From positions 2,801,375-2,865,374 of the forward strand of contig ML133386.1 in the NCBI GenBank assembly GCA_003864495.1: 64,000 bases of DNA, in the 5' to 3' direction. The DNA comes from Nemopilema nomurai. Taxonomy: Eukaryota; Cnidaria; Scyphozoa; Rhizostomeae; Rhizostomatidae. The notes under the pieces are model-generated. The model was not told the DNA's origin. It ran no database searches and worked only from the letters and a program-made list of their open reading frames with translations. The translations under genes were made by a program, and so were the position numbers. Of the stretch, positions 33,762-50,000 are shown piece after piece. How positions within the stretch are numbered: the stretch's first letter is position 1; every line of letters starts with the position of its first letter.

Positions 33762-34242
33762 ACGCCATCTTCTTCCACGCTAACAAAGAACCCAGTTTCG
33801 TTACACACTAATGAACTAGCCGGCAAAGGCCAGCATTGCAGTCGATGCATATGCAACGAAGGGACAAGAGAAAAGGTTTCTATCTTTCTTCCAATGCTCC
33901 TCGTCCTATTCGTGCTCCGCTACCTTTCTACCTTTCACTCTGCCCTGTTGCGATTGCTCTGCATACAGATATAGCTATGTGTATAGACCTTGGCAATCAA
34001 TGCTTGTGTTGTTTGTGGGTAACCTCTTGTGGGTGTGACTTGTGCGAGGGCTGATTTATCTAACGTGAAACCCAAAATGGAAGCCGACTGGCCTGATCCC
34101 ATCGCTTTTGTTTTGCTGCCATGCTGGTACCACCTGCTATACGGTTGGGCCAGATTCGTGTCACCGAGGTCAAAAAATCAAACATCGCCAGCACACAGTC
34201 AAAATACACACTTTGGGAGCGTGCACGAAAGCTCTACGTAAA

Positions 34243-37000
<2,758 letters not shown>

Positions 37001-39862
37001 GTTTCAAGTTTTAGTTTTTTCAAATTTTCTTAGGTTGTGACAGACATTATTTCTTCTAGCCTTTAGTGCATTCAATCCTTTTCTTAGTCAGTTATATGTG
37101 GAATAGAGCAAATGAGTAATGCAACTGCAGCGTAGATAAAAGTGTCGGTTGCAAATATGGGGATGCGGGGAGGGACTGTTCTTAAACCCTATTACTTGGA
37201 TTGCAAGACACTTAGGATAGTATGAAGGAGGTCAATATATACTTCACATTAAAGTCAATAGACTTTGCTTTAATCTCGAGTTTGGTCCACTACCCTCCAC
37301 TTGTGTAGGGTCCTGTACTGCATTCTAGGCCCGGCTCAAAGTGGAGACCCGGCTTTGAAGTGGGAACACTGTAACAATTTTCTATTTCGATTGTTAACAA
37401 ATTTTGATGGCTTTTTCCGCAATAGTGAAATCATTATTTGTGATAGTTCATGGTATAAATCTGAGGACAATTTTCGTTACTTTTGCATTTTTAGATGGAG
37501 AATTATTGAAGTTAATATAAATGTAGGCACATTGGTATTACTTGGGAAATTCTGTTGCAATTTAGTCTAGACACACTTGACAAACCAACCAGTAAGAAAC
37601 CAACATTTTCTAATGTTTTGACTTCTTGGATTATTAATGAATGCAGAACATATAGATTAGGAATCATATTTATAGACATTAGTGTGTGTCCTTTACTTAC
37701 CCACGAAGCTCTATTTACACTGATGTCATTGAAAGACCCTAAATGCATTCTTCTTTAAATGTTGACGCTAAAACTGCTTTGAATATGCTCTTCTTCTTAA
37801 ACTCTTTAACAGATGGCTTTTTACCAATCTCTTCAACTGCCGCCATTTACTACCTTGACAACCAAAGTCTCCGTTCAGCCAACAAACGAGGAGCCATTAT
37901 TGTTTTTTGTCCTCTCTTGCCAACTGATATTAACAAAGTTTCCCTCGCTGCCCCACTTGAGACTAAAGAGTGGGCTGCCCAGGATTGGACCGCCTTATTT
38001 GTATCGACACGAGGCCAACATTCTCTGCTCTCCCCTGCTGGCTTTCCGCTGACCCGGAAACTTCCAAATCGCGTAAAAAGGGTCTGGAAGCGAAGCTCGT
38101 GTTTTGTAAGCGGACTGAAACATCGACGAGCATGCACCAACTTATATTCTACATGATGCTCTGTCTGCTTCATTCGGCAAACTTAATGATAGTCTACACT
38201 TGACCAAACAGCCTTCGTCACGACGTTTAGGTTTGTGAAGCCTGCTTAGAGCTGCCACATCAGCAGAGGCCAGGTTAAAAGTGCAAACAGGCCAAAAGGC
38301 TGGGAGGCCAAAGGATAACCCTGAGCAGGCCTTTTGAAGCCTACGCTTTTGCGCTCGCTGTTCTAGCAGTAGTTTGGGCAGCTGGGGGTCTGGGCTCTAT
38401 TTACCTCATTAGGTATGTCATTCATCGCTTCAAAAGATCTCTGTCGCATTTATGGAGTCTAACAATATTTGTACCCAACCTTTACTCCTATTGTCGAACA
38501 ACAAAGGTGGTGAGGCATTTGGGATAGCTTTATTGCTTTACTCCTGAATACAGGCTGCAGGTGAGGACACATCTTTATTACGCTGCATAATGTCCCAATT
38601 TGCAAATTTCCATGAACATGCATGAAAAACGGTGACATTTGAAAGGGCTGTTGCAAGCAGAGTGATTTGAAATTGAGTGATTCAAACATGAAGTGATTAA
38701 AAAATAGTACAACAACAGCAACCGACTGGGCGCCAAACATTTTCTCTGCATATGGGCACCAATGCAGTGACAGATTGCTACAAATTCACTCTTGGATTAA
38801 TTACGTGCTGTATGGCACTTCAATACACAAAGAACTTTAGAAGCGCAGTATTCGTAACGAGGTCAAATAAATAGAATGAAAATAGGTCAGTAGGAACGCT
38901 CGTGCTTTCGTGCGAGGTCAATTCAACCAAAAACGGAGACACGCGAAAACAGAATATTCAGGAAACATAGGAGGGGTCTCTCCATATAAACAGGCCCTTA
39001 AAGTATTCAGGAGGCTCTTGAGGAATAAATTTAGGTGCCAAACGAGAATTTGACAAGTAAGAGTCTGTTAATCCCTTCAATGGATTGATTAGGAGAAGCA
39101 CTGTGGATTGATCAATACGTTTCAATGGGCTTTTCTTAGGTGTCAGTAATCAATGCGTCCTCGAACCACCAGAAATCAAAGCACTGCAATCTCGTCTCTC
39201 CACGGGTTGCCGTGAAAGCATGGTGGAATGTTTTTGCACGTGACGTACTTCGGAAAAAACATGCCATGATTACGTCACGAATTCTAGATCTTTTTCGTAT
39301 CTGAAGGAGCAATACAATAAGCCTGTTGAATATGTTTTATTCTAATTGATAAGAATAGGAGGTGAAAAATAAGGTACTTCTCAGTGGACAACAACTGTTT
39401 CTGCTTGTCGAGAATCGTTAACACTAAAATCAAGGTAAATCGAAAGGCGTTGAACTGACACTTACCTGACAAGGCCTGAGCCAGTCAACGACAAGATTGC
39501 AATGGATGCATATGCTTCATGACAGTATTTAACACTGCTTGGTCCACAAGTCCAAGGGAAATCTTTATGATACAATCTCTAGTTCGTTTTTGACCATTTA
39601 TTTTAAATTCATGTCAAAGCCAAGTCAAGTCAAGGTCAGAGGAACGAAAAAATTGACAGATTTTTAATGACAGATAAATAACTTTTGAAAAGATTTTCCC
39701 TTTTTCCATAAACCATAATTCTAACTCTTTTCTAACATCGTCGGTGATAATTTCTTCAATAAATTGCTGACAATAACAATAGCTACCATTCAAAATGAAC
39801 ACATTCAAATGTTTTAGAATCTTTAACGTAAGAGATCGCTCATACGACATAATGAGGTTGCG
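37001..39862. other. Intergenic, about 2.9 kb
   Basis: No recognisable gene. The longest frame (37743-38156, plus) has no family resemblance and no clear splice context. The right end should hold the 3' UTR of the minus-strand gene at 39863; a minus-strand AATAAA lies at 39597-39602. Confidence 0.4.
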
Positions 39863-40579
39863 CTAGCTGCCACGATCTTCCAGGTTTGCAACTGCCGCCC
39901 TCCATTTGTAGTCCTTTCGCTCCCCAGTATTGTTTGCGTACAGCGTTCCCATTAAAGTCCATTGTTCCCCTGTTCCAGGGACAATCAATTCGCTCGGACA
40001 CAGAATCAGGTCAAATTCGAGTGATGAGCTCAGTTTTTGGTCACTTTTCGATTGCTCCAATTTGCCCTTCAGTCGTATCCGCTTCGACTGGACAACCAAG
40101 TCAGATGCCCTACCGACCCAAACATTGCATTTAACGATAGACGTTTTCCTCGCAATCCCAACAGTTTTTTTCGTTCCTTCCTTGGTTATGATCTCACTTA
40201 ATTCGACAGCCACCCGAAACGGAGTCGTGTTTTCCTCGCCAGAGTCACTTGAAGACGAAGTTGACAGTTCAAGCTGCTCACTGCTATTTGAATCATGAGT
40301 GTGCCTCTTTCGAAACCACAACTGCAGCTTGTAGCGAACAGACCGACCAGGTGAATCCGTGGTAGCAAACTGTGGAATCAACTGAACATCGAGTGGTTTA
40401 TTCAGTGGAATGTTTACCTCCTTGAAATGATTTTTCGTGTCAAAAAAACGCGAAGCGTTGTTTTCTAAAGTTATGTGGTTGCTTCTCTCCAACTTGTTCC
40501 CCATAACAACAGTCTTGATCTGACGAAGGCTAGGCCCAATTATGTTCTGGACACCGAATTCTCTTTGGACGTAAACCAT
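39863..40579 (-). CDS. Unrecognised 238-residue protein
   Basis: A clean ATG-to-stop frame of 238 codons, long for this AT-rich sequence, and with coding-like composition. Residues 1-90 are mixed beta-like (SLRQIKTVVMGNKLERSN, NIPLNKPLDVQLIPQF). A low-complexity acidic serine stretch (LSTSSSSDSGEEN) lies around residues 105-118. The rest is hydrophilic beta-like (TEEQ-poor, KSRIRLKGKLEQ-type sequence) ending RAAVANLEDRGS. There is no signal peptide, membrane segment or motif I can name. It may be a single-exon gene or the last exon of a longer one. The nearest neighbour, CCDC171, starts divergently 3.5 kb away. Confidence 0.6.
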   Translation of the reverse strand: MVYVQREFGVQNIIGPSLRQIKTVVMGNKLERSNHITLENNASRFFDTKNHFKEVNIPLNKPLDVQLIPQFATTDSPGRSVRYKLQLWFRKRHTHDSNSSEQLELSTSSSSDSGEENTTPFRVAVELSEIITKEGTKKTVGIARKTSIVKCNVWVGRASDLVVQSKRIRLKGKLEQSKSDQKLSSSLEFDLILCPSELIVPGTGEQWTLMGTLYANNTGERKDYKWRAAVANLEDRGS

Positions 40580-43500
40580 GCGCGAATTCGTCTTAATTAA
40601 AAGTGATGGTTAATCCGCCACAATTATTCAAGTGGAAACTTGCACAAGAAAGAACACGGCTTCAATTCAATCTAAATTACTCCACTAGATGAAATCCCAA
40701 TTGATCGTGCAAACAAACAAGTCCTTCTTGTACAACCGCACTGAATTATGTATCTATTGTTATTATGATTTCAGGATTGAAGAGAGCACTATCTGTCAAC
40801 ATGTATGCCTATTCAACCAGCGATTCAACTCCTTCACAATTTGGCATGCAAAGGCAGATAATCCTTTTATCCAGCGGTAGCAACTTTCAAAAAGGTTTGT
40901 ATTTCTCTCTCATCCGTCTAGCAAATTACTCTCACAACACATTCCTGTCAAAAGCTTCTCTTCACAGAATTGTCTTAATACCCTGCGTCATCCATTTTTA
41001 ATGGCTTGGGGAAGTTATACACCCACTCCTCTTATTCAAGGATACGTGATGCTGATGTTTGACGTATTTTGTGGCGCATCTCCAAGGAAGGGGATTAGTG
41101 TCTAGGCAAATCAGCGCAGTGTCGTAGAACGGATGCAGCATGATTAAACTCGCACTTGCAGATGCTATTTGAATAGTAGTGTCATTTTAGTGTTGCTACC
41201 CTTAATGCTACTTATGACGTGAAGGATGAAAGATGATAGAAAAACCACCGCCCATCCTGACATCCGGTTTCCGCCCTGGTGCTCTTCTTGTAAACAGTAT
41301 ATCCGATATATTTTTGTTCAGGTGTATGGAAATCGTTAGTCCGCTGAATTGACAAGGAAACGCTAGCCATGATTGAAAAATTGACAGTGTGTCCGGAGAG
41401 GACATTATCGCCCTTCCTCGGCGTCAGAAGGCGCTATTGACCAACCTGCGGGTCGTGTTCTTTGGTAAAAACGTTGATTATTTATCAAGAGAAGTGATAC
41501 AGTTTCAAGGATTTGCTCTTGCTTAAAGCTTCATATCCCATTCTCCTGTCCTGTTTTGCGGGGGTCACCTAACACCTGATGTGAAACACAATTGTTTGAC
41601 TTAAATACGCAGTTTCTATCACTTACACCCAAAATTAGAATCAAGACCGAGGTATACCCACCATCAGTTACCACAGAGGTAATTACAGAAAAGAAGTTGC
41701 TCCGAAAAGTTGCTTTGTTAAAGACTTTGTAGTGCATCTCAGACTGAGTCGAATTCAAATCTATTGAATTTTTTTCTAACCAAGCATGCTGTTGAAATCA
41801 AATCGTCTTGACTAAGCTCCCATTTCACCCTCATATATTGGTGGTTTATAAGGGGTCACTCGCGTCCCTTCCCACCTCCTGTTTAATCTGTCTTAGACCA
41901 CATGTAAAGCCAAAAAAATAAAAACCTAAAGTATGTCATAAAAAACTTCATGTATTTCGCTTTTACTTTCTATTGTCTTGACTTCAGTCGATGCAGACAA
42001 ACGCCTTTTTAGAACTCTACAACTCGAGCACAGTTCTCCTGTTTACTTAGAAGAAGCTCATGATCTGCAGCACCAAAAGCCTTTGCGAAGCTAAAGATAA
42101 CATCAAGAGTTTCCCCTTGCCAAGCAAAGCTTTGCACAAATATTCTAAGCAGCTAAAGAAACTTATATTTACCAACTAGATAAACAGAGATCAGAGAATG
42201 TCTGTTTAATACAAAGGTTTGTCAACCGAGAAGAGATGAGACATTATAACACATTCACTTTCAACAGCAAAACACAAAATTGGGCAAAGTGTCATACTAT
42301 GGAATTGAATGTAATAAAATCCGCTCAAAAAGCTTATCAATTTATAATACGATTCATTCGGACTAAATTTAAACGCGTCCTGATACATTGTGAAATTCAG
42401 TGACATATTTAGGGGCAGTTGCCCCACCGAGTTGAAGCTGGCTGAAATTCGGAGCCCCCTTTGAAAACCTTATTTTGAATAATTCTCTTGAAGTGAAAAG
42501 AAGCCTCCAAGCGCCGCCCAATTAGCAGTACCTATGTTTGCCAAAAAGAGTCGCTTGTAGAAGCATACGTGTTGCCCTGGATACGAGACTTAATGTATCT
42601 ACACATGTGTATTCAGAAAGTAAAATTCCATCAGTCAATCCACCATGTACAATTAGAGCCAATCGTCACCCTTTCTTCCTTTCCCCACCGACTATCTCCA
42701 GAGCTTTAGCATGAATCCTCCCCTCTCAATTTTTTTCTTGAAATCAATGATCAATAAGAATCGTCCAGTTGTCAATTCTGAGCAGTATGGTATTTAGTTT
42801 GTCAAATTCAAGGCATTGAAATGCAATTTTAGCCACTTTAGAGGGCTCAATATAAAAAAAATTGTTTTGTGTCGGATCTAACCTACCCTGGGTACCAGAC
42901 TCACTTTATGTAAAATAATTGAGACTTACTTTGTATAGTAAAATAATAATGTCTATTTTTCAAAAACAGTGAGTCTGGTATCCAGGGTAGATCTAACCAT
43001 GGTGGGTCCTCCTATGCCACTTAATTTAATTCCAGCCCTCCCAGGCTCAGTTTTGTGGCGTCGTCTCTGAAAATGGATGCCTTTAATTACGTCTAGACTA
43101 TAAAGTACTGCTTTAATGCAATGAATTTGAAATAATTTTCATAGAACGTAAATAGATGACCTTTTTATCAGGAGTTAAAGTCAGAAATCTTTATGCAAAG
43201 CGCACATTCATAAAGAATTTGCGCCCCTGTTATCAACCTCCTTCAAATTCTCTCTGGATCCGCCCCTAGTGTGTTTCCAATATCCTTGGATAAAATGGCA
43301 TAGGATGATGATTATAACCGAGTTGAAGCAGCCAGTAGACCCTACATATCTTTGAGAGTAGTATCGGCTTGCCCGGTCTAGCACGGTCCAGTCTGACTTG
43401 CACACAGGAAACAGCTGAAGAACTCAACAAGTTGATATAGTTGTGTTATCGGCTCCCTGTATCGTGTGTGGTTACCTGAGGTAGCTCTCATCAAATGCTG

Positions 43501-44061
43501 TTTCAAAAACAAAAAACCCGCCATTTATGAAAGTATTCAGAGAAGAGATATACGTACAGTTTAAATAATTTCCAGAAAATAGGAGCTGTTTTGTTCAAGG
43601 TACTTTGTTAATAAATCTATCGTTATTGCTTTGAGGCTTTTCTTATTGTGTCGAAGGAATTTTGACGAAATGCAAATATGATCACGATCTCTATAATATC
43701 CTCTAACTCTTCTTCATCCTTGGACATCTAGGTTCGCAATAAAGTAAAGTATGCAGCCATTTTATCGTTCTCTGAACTACCAGGAAACTTATTTCAAAAT
43801 TTTGTACTTTGAGGTTGCAGTTTTTTGGCTTGCCAAGCTTAAAAGTAGAAGTAATGTCGAGTCGTGAAGTTGACATGTTTTGTACTTTACTGTACTCTAA
43901 ATTTATGAATGCACACTGTATTGGCCCTGAGAACAACAAAAGTTAGTCCATAGTTTCAGCCTGGCTATCTTTGCTACATTTGAAGCCAATTTACCCTTTA
44001 AAATGCAGTGATTAAGAAGATATCTTTCGTTTAGTATTGCTGATTACTATTCAATGAAGAC
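40580..44061. other. Intergenic between divergent genes
   Basis: About 3.5 kb without recognisable genes. It contains a complete 108-bp MITE-like element at 42883-42990 with target-site duplications, and presumably the CCDC171 promoter at its right end. Other frames are short and unremarkable. Confidence 0.45.
42883..42990. mobile_element. MITE-like element with terminal inverted repeats and 7-8 bp target duplication
   Basis: The left end reads ctaccctgggtaccagact and the right end is its reverse complement with one mismatch (agtctggtatccagggtag); the inverted repeats extend to 22 bp including 'cac'. The 60-odd bp interior is AT-rich. Immediately outside, atctaac is present on both sides (42876-42882 and 42991-42997), or gatctaac if the right border is moved by one base. 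The duplication length suggests a hAT- or P-like transposase, but the termini do not decide it. No coding capacity. Confidence 0.85.
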
Positions 44062-47000
44062 ATGGCATCCCCTTTGGATAGCCTATATCTCAAGTCTCCG
44101 CAATCACCAAAGCGATCAAGATCATTGTCACCAGAAAAGACTTTTCAGTTTGGTGATGAAACAAGTTCTGCTGAAAAAGGTAGCTTTTTATTTTGTTCAA
44201 ATCTTTCTATTGATATCTCAAGGGCCATTTTGCCTAACCTGTTGCTAGTCAGATTTTATCTGAAGAAAGCTGCAGAAAAGCAAAGAGAGTTTACATTTGT
44301 TTTCTTTTCAACCTCTGATCAAACTTGTATAGGATTTGATCTGGGCATGCATTTAAAACAAAATTATTTCATGCAAACGATGTCTTTATCTTTTAATGTC
44401 ATATTATATTATTGTAGTGACCATTCTGTTATATGTAGTAGCTTCTGAAAATGTCAAAGCTATAGTTTTTACAGCTTAGTTCTTCTAAACTCAATTGACA
44501 TTCAGTATTGTCCATGATTGCTTTTTGACAAGTATTATGACTTGTTGTGGCTTTACTTTTGGTGGTTGTGAAATGAACCATTTTACTTGCATTTAATTAT
44601 TTTTTACATATCTTTTACAAACCAGCCTTTATGTTTCAGATGAAATAACTTTGCTTAGAATCAAACTATCCAAGATGCAATCTCAACAAGCTGAAAGAGC
44701 GCATGATTATAATGAGGATGTGAGTAATGTAGAAACTGCGTTTTAGATGTAGAGTGTTAAACAGAATTTTTTCACCTCCGTGGGAGCTTCAATTTGTGCT
44801 TCTTGAATGTCAAACTATTTTAATAGTATTATTCATAGTCGTTGATGTTGCACAAACAGGGATCAGTTCTATGAAGATTGGTTTAACCCATTACATTAGA
44901 TGCACTGTTCTTTGGAAAAAGGATCTACTCCAGTACTAAAACTGACAACCAGACCTTTCATTTTCTTTGGCTGCATGCTTGTAGTTTTATCGTCAGCGCT
45001 TTCCTCATTGCTCTGACCCCTGCCTTTGGTGATATCCCATTCTCCTTTATTCCTGTGTTACATATTTTAGGCAATTTAAAGCATTATATTATTGCTTGGA
45101 TTCATAGAAGAAATTATTTCTTTGTTTTCTCTTTAGTGCAAAAATCTTGAAGTGCAAGTTACCAATCTAAGGACATCAGTTGAAAAAGGGGAAGTTTTAA
45201 AGCAGAAACTGGAATATGAGCTTACACTTGCACAAAGATCTCTGAATAATGAAAGAAGAAAGTTTGCAGAAAAGGAGGTGCAATTTCAGAAAGATAATGA
45301 GAAATTGAAAGGTATTTCCTGGCATCTAGAACCTTAACTTTCAAAGCTTCAGTTTAATAAACAGAACTTCTCATTAGCAAAGACATATACTTTAAAGTAT
45401 TTACTTAACCTCTTATTTCAGGGTTCCCCTGCTTGCATTTCCACTGGTGCACAAAGATGTGTAGCCAAGTTGTGAAAGTTGATCAGTTTTTTGATGCAGA
45501 TCAGACTTTGTGCCTTTCACTTAATTGTTACCCCTGTTTATGTATCTTTGCTTGCTATAGACAAAGTTTTGAGCCTTGAAAGGGAAGTGGATAATCTGAA
45601 GAAGTGTGTTGTAAAGGAGCAGGAAGACAGGACAAACACTGTCAAACGAACAGAAAAGCTTGCAACAGCCAAGGTACATGTGCAAGAAATTAATGAATGT
45701 ATGATGATATACCTAGAAAATGCTTTTTGTCATTATCTTTTCTAAGTTATATGTTTTTTGTTCTTTGATTGGGTTCAAAAATGGTTCATTATCTTGTTGA
45801 CCTGTAAGTTTCTTTTTGACTAAAACCTTTGTGGAAAGTGAGAAACATTTGCACAATGTCTTCTTCTAATATTTTGAAAAGCCCACTGCTCATACCCTAT
45901 ATATATGTTCTAATGACTCATATTAACTTAGACAAATATACCGAAGGACTGTGTAAAATTCTCTGTAAGAACTATGATCCGAAATTCTTACATAGTAGAA
46001 CTTATTTAAGTAAGAACTATTTTCTTCTCTTCTTGCTATGTGTATCAGAATTTATATTGTTAAATGTTGAAGTTTATAGTGAATTACTTCAAAAAGCCCC
46101 AAACGCTCAAATTTCTCGATATGAAGGTGTGAATATGCAGAGCTTATGTCTGAAGTCTATGGATTGCATCTTCCTCTGTTTGCTCGCTTGCATGTTTGCT
46201 TGTATGTTCGCTGCCATGTTCGATATCCTGTATGCGTGTTTGCAAAAATTAGTTGTTGAAGATCAGTTTTGTTCATAAAAGGAGAACGAGATCCGTCAAG
46301 TCAAGGAAATGAATGCAAAGCTGTTGGAATCGGAGCAAAATCAAAAGAGAATTCAGAAAGAAAATTCAATGTAAGTTTGCGCAGTTTTTTGTTCTACGTC
46401 ACCAAATGTTTAATAATATAGGGTTGGTTGTAGCCTTGTAAAAGTCTAAGCTAAAGAGAATCTCGTTTCACAGTCCACCCTTGGTTCAAACTTCCAACCT
46501 GTTGTAAAGAAACAGGGCCCCCTTGTCGACCTAGATGTGCACAGACTGGGGGTCTGGTGGCACGCCCCACCCTCATTGTTACCATTCATCCTTGTTTCAT
46601 TGTTTTCCACCTACGGACATGTTATCGATTCCGTTTGGTGTTTGTTATGTGGCTGCTAAAGTCTTGGTTTCTCATTTCTAGCCTCATCACAGATCTGCAA
46701 GAAAAGTGCCGAACTCTTGGAAGTAAGATTTTTGAATTCTTCCTGACTTTCTTATGAAATCGATCTCATATTATGGCAAGCAATTTAACTAATAGCTGGA
46801 TTGCCGTAGCATGGAGTACAAACTTTGCAATCGCCAGAATAAACTCTGTAGAGTATCAGGGAAACATATGGGATTTGGTCACTAAAGCGACATCCTTTCC
46901 TGCTCTTGTAGGATATTTGTTTATTATGGTTAATGGATATTATTTTCGTCTGTTGGTCATCCAGGAAACATAAGATGTTTCTATAATTTTTTGCGATCCA

Positions 47001-50000
47001 TTTTGTCTTTTTTTGTCGTAATTTCATTTTCGGTCTTTTTCATTCTCCTGGTGATTTTTCATTGATTTTGAACATTTTTCTTTAGGCATAAAGAGGCACC
47101 GAGCTCCATTAAGGACTATTCTTTGCAAAGACTGTTAACCATCTTAATGTCATTTTCTTAAAGCTAGAATTCATTTGCAGACCAAAGAGATGCTCAGAAT
47201 GACACAGTTCGCCGTTTGATGAAAGACATCGAGTTCTCGTCGAGCCAGGAAGAGCGACTGGAGTCGGAGTTGTCTGTAAGTAAATACTTTTATATTTCAT
47301 GAAGAGCTCATATCCGATTGCAGAGTATTGCAATATCTGCAAGTGGCCCAGTAAATTATAGAGCAACTGCGTTCATCTTCAACTTGAATATGATGATATT
47401 ATGCCGTTTTCATGAACATTCTATCATACAAGAAAAGTCACTCGTTGCTTAATCGTTTACTGTATGAAAGTTGTTCGTTTATCAAGGAAGTAAAGTAACC
47501 CTTCTTAACATTCTCCATCGCTTTGAATGGCATTTTATGGGTCATTATCACTTGATAAACTGCGTGCTTTATTCCCTCAAGAAAGTAGCACAATGGATTG
47601 GAGTAGAATATTAGGTGCTGCGTTTACAGAAGGTGGTATCTTCGTTTGTCAGTGTGCCCTTGTCAGTTTTTTTTGGAGCAACAACTTTGTATTCATCATA
47701 AGACTTTTTGGCCATAAAACAAGAGGGCATTCTTTATAAAATATTTCATCTCAATGATCTTTTTCAGAAATCTAATGAGAAGATAAAGCAATATGAAGGT
47801 ATGATTGAATCTGAACGAACTGCCCATCTCGAGACAAAGTTTAATTTTGAACTGCTACAGGTAAGATGAATTCCATTGTAGGATATTAAATTGTTTCACG
47901 ATCGAGTATTATTATGTTTGTGTTTGAATCTTTCCCTTGCTCGGAGTTAGACCATAATTGTAATTTATCATGTGGAACTCTATTTTCCATTATTCATCGA
48001 ATGAATTCTGTTTTTCGGCAATCGAACACTTGAAGGGAACCCCTTAAACCTAGATGACATTTTAATTAGCGCCTTGAACTTGTTCCTGATTTGTGATATT
48101 TGAATATCTAGCAGATTGCATTGAAATCTCCAGACTGAATTAAACAAAGCAGAGTGCGCCTGTTTTTGGTGTCTGCTTGTAACTTGTCTGCAAGATAGCC
48201 AAAAAAATTCTTCCATTATTTTCGAAAATTCTATGTTGAGTATTGGAACAAATTGATGATGTTTTGTTTTTAAAAGCAGCAAGAGTGAAAGACAAGGATT
48301 GTCCTTGTATAAAAATCATCTTTTCAATTACCTTGAAGGTTCGTATACGTGACCTAGAAGGCAGCGATGCGTCCTTGAAAGAATGCAGACAAGATCTTGA
48401 GAATTATGCCAAAGATTACAAGTATGAATCTGTCATTGGATGTCATCTTTTTAGCATCTTTTTGTAGAATGAAAGCTAAAGCTTCAAAATTGTTTATATT
48501 TTTCATTTTATACAACACACTCCGAGCATGCTGCATTGGAAATCTCTATCTTTTGTGGTTGTAGAAAATATCTCGACCTGCATTGACAAGAACGTATATC
48601 AGAAGGTTGAATATTTTCTCCAGGGCTGTTTCTCCCCAAAAACTATTATTTCTTCACTCTCAAAGGGAATTACAACGTGCCATGGATCAGCAATCAGAAG
48701 CATGCAATGAGTTGAAAAAGCTGATGGAAATGAAAGATAACCAGTATTCGATGGAACTAAATGACCTGCAAAGGGAACTGAGGGAGAAGTTCGATAAGGA
48801 GAAACTTCTTTCAGAGCAACTTGATTCGCATCAGACAAATTTCGACGCGCTGAGAAGCGAATTGACCGAGGTACTAGGAAGAAGAAAACAAACGCTACTA
48901 GTCACATTCTGTTTTTGAGCGATTTGCTCTCCATTTCATGTCTCTACTATCTTGATCATTTCTCACTTTTCATCAATATGATTTCTTATGAAAATACGTT
49001 ATTCTTTTTGTTCTGACTCTCCTTTATCTCTCGTTTGCCACTTACTAAAGCTTTCGGTTTTATCTAAAGGCAAAAAACCATCAAGGAGACATCGAGTCAA
49101 CTTATGAAAGTAATATGAAAGATCTGGATGTGATTCTGATCAACTTCAAGCTTGATGATGTCCAGGAAGCAGAGAAAAAGAGTAAAGGTAAGGCTGCTTT
49201 CCTTCTGATTGCGTCCCAATGCAGTAAATCCCACAGTAAAAGACCTCCTACTTCACTACTTGGATCTGGTTTTAGGTCAATCAAAACATATCGGAATCAA
49301 TCATAGCTCATTACCTTCAAAATGTTTAAAAGTTGCCAATTTTTGGAGCCTGTCTTTCTGAATACAGCGGTTTGTCGTTTGCTTGTCTGCTGAACATTTC
49401 ATTGCAAAGGCTCGCTTGTTTACATTAGCATGAAATCGCAAGAAATTGCAAGCATGAGCAAATTCCTTGTATGGTGTTTATTTGTAGTGGAGAAGCGCAG
49501 AAGGAAGAAGCCTTCGTGGTCTTCCTTACTGGAAGATTTAAGACACACACTGAGAGACTACCAAACAAGACTCATGGAAGCTAACACCCGGGTAAGTGCG
49601 GGTGAGTTTAAAGCAGAGATGACGTCACGATTGTAGAGGGTCGTGGTATCAATGCTAGAATCCCATCTGTAAAGTCAGAGAGCTTCGAAATCATACAATT
49701 TTTAGAAACATGGAGGAATTCCCATGCATTTTCTGCAGACCTGAGTGCTTGATTTTAAAAAATTCTAACATTGTAAGACCGTCTAACTTATCCAATGAAT
49801 ACGACTTTTGAAAATGAACTTCCAAACCCTTTTCCTTTTTATAGTATGTCGTTATTTCATTGGCCTCTACTTAATCAGAATGACGAACGTTAAAGTACTT
49901 ACAGATTTCTGTCAGTTTTCACTCGGCAATGCCGTATTGTTGTATGCCTTTCCTTTGCTTCTAAATTCAGGTGGACACTCTAAAGAAAACAAACGACCAG

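Larger units (their letters stand above)
32116..34242. other. Shared 5' region of the divergent cyclophilin pair
   Basis: About 2.1 kb separating the start codons of two head-to-head cyclophilin genes. It contains GGCGGGAAA (32290-32298, E2F-like, about 175 bp from the minus-strand start), a TATATAAAAG box (33467-33476) and a strong hairpin (33740-33761). No coding sequence recognised. The sequence from about 33490 to 34200 is less AT-rich and could be 5' UTR or an old insertion. Confidence 0.4.

Noticed and set aside
34108..34242. Upstream extension of the plus-strand cyclophilin
   Set aside because: It would place a Cys-rich stretch before the signal peptide; the ATG at 34243 gives a normal secreted cyclophilin start.
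37743..38156. 137-codon plus-strand frame
   Set aside because: No recognisable domain, and overlapping frames of equal length occur on both strands.
45829..46278. 149-codon frame in a CCDC171 intron
   Set aside because: Hydrophobic low-complexity sequence between well-supported exons 4 and 5; the family does not contain it.
48599..48838. Minus-strand frame across CCDC171 exon 10
   Set aside because: Antisense shadow of a coding exon.
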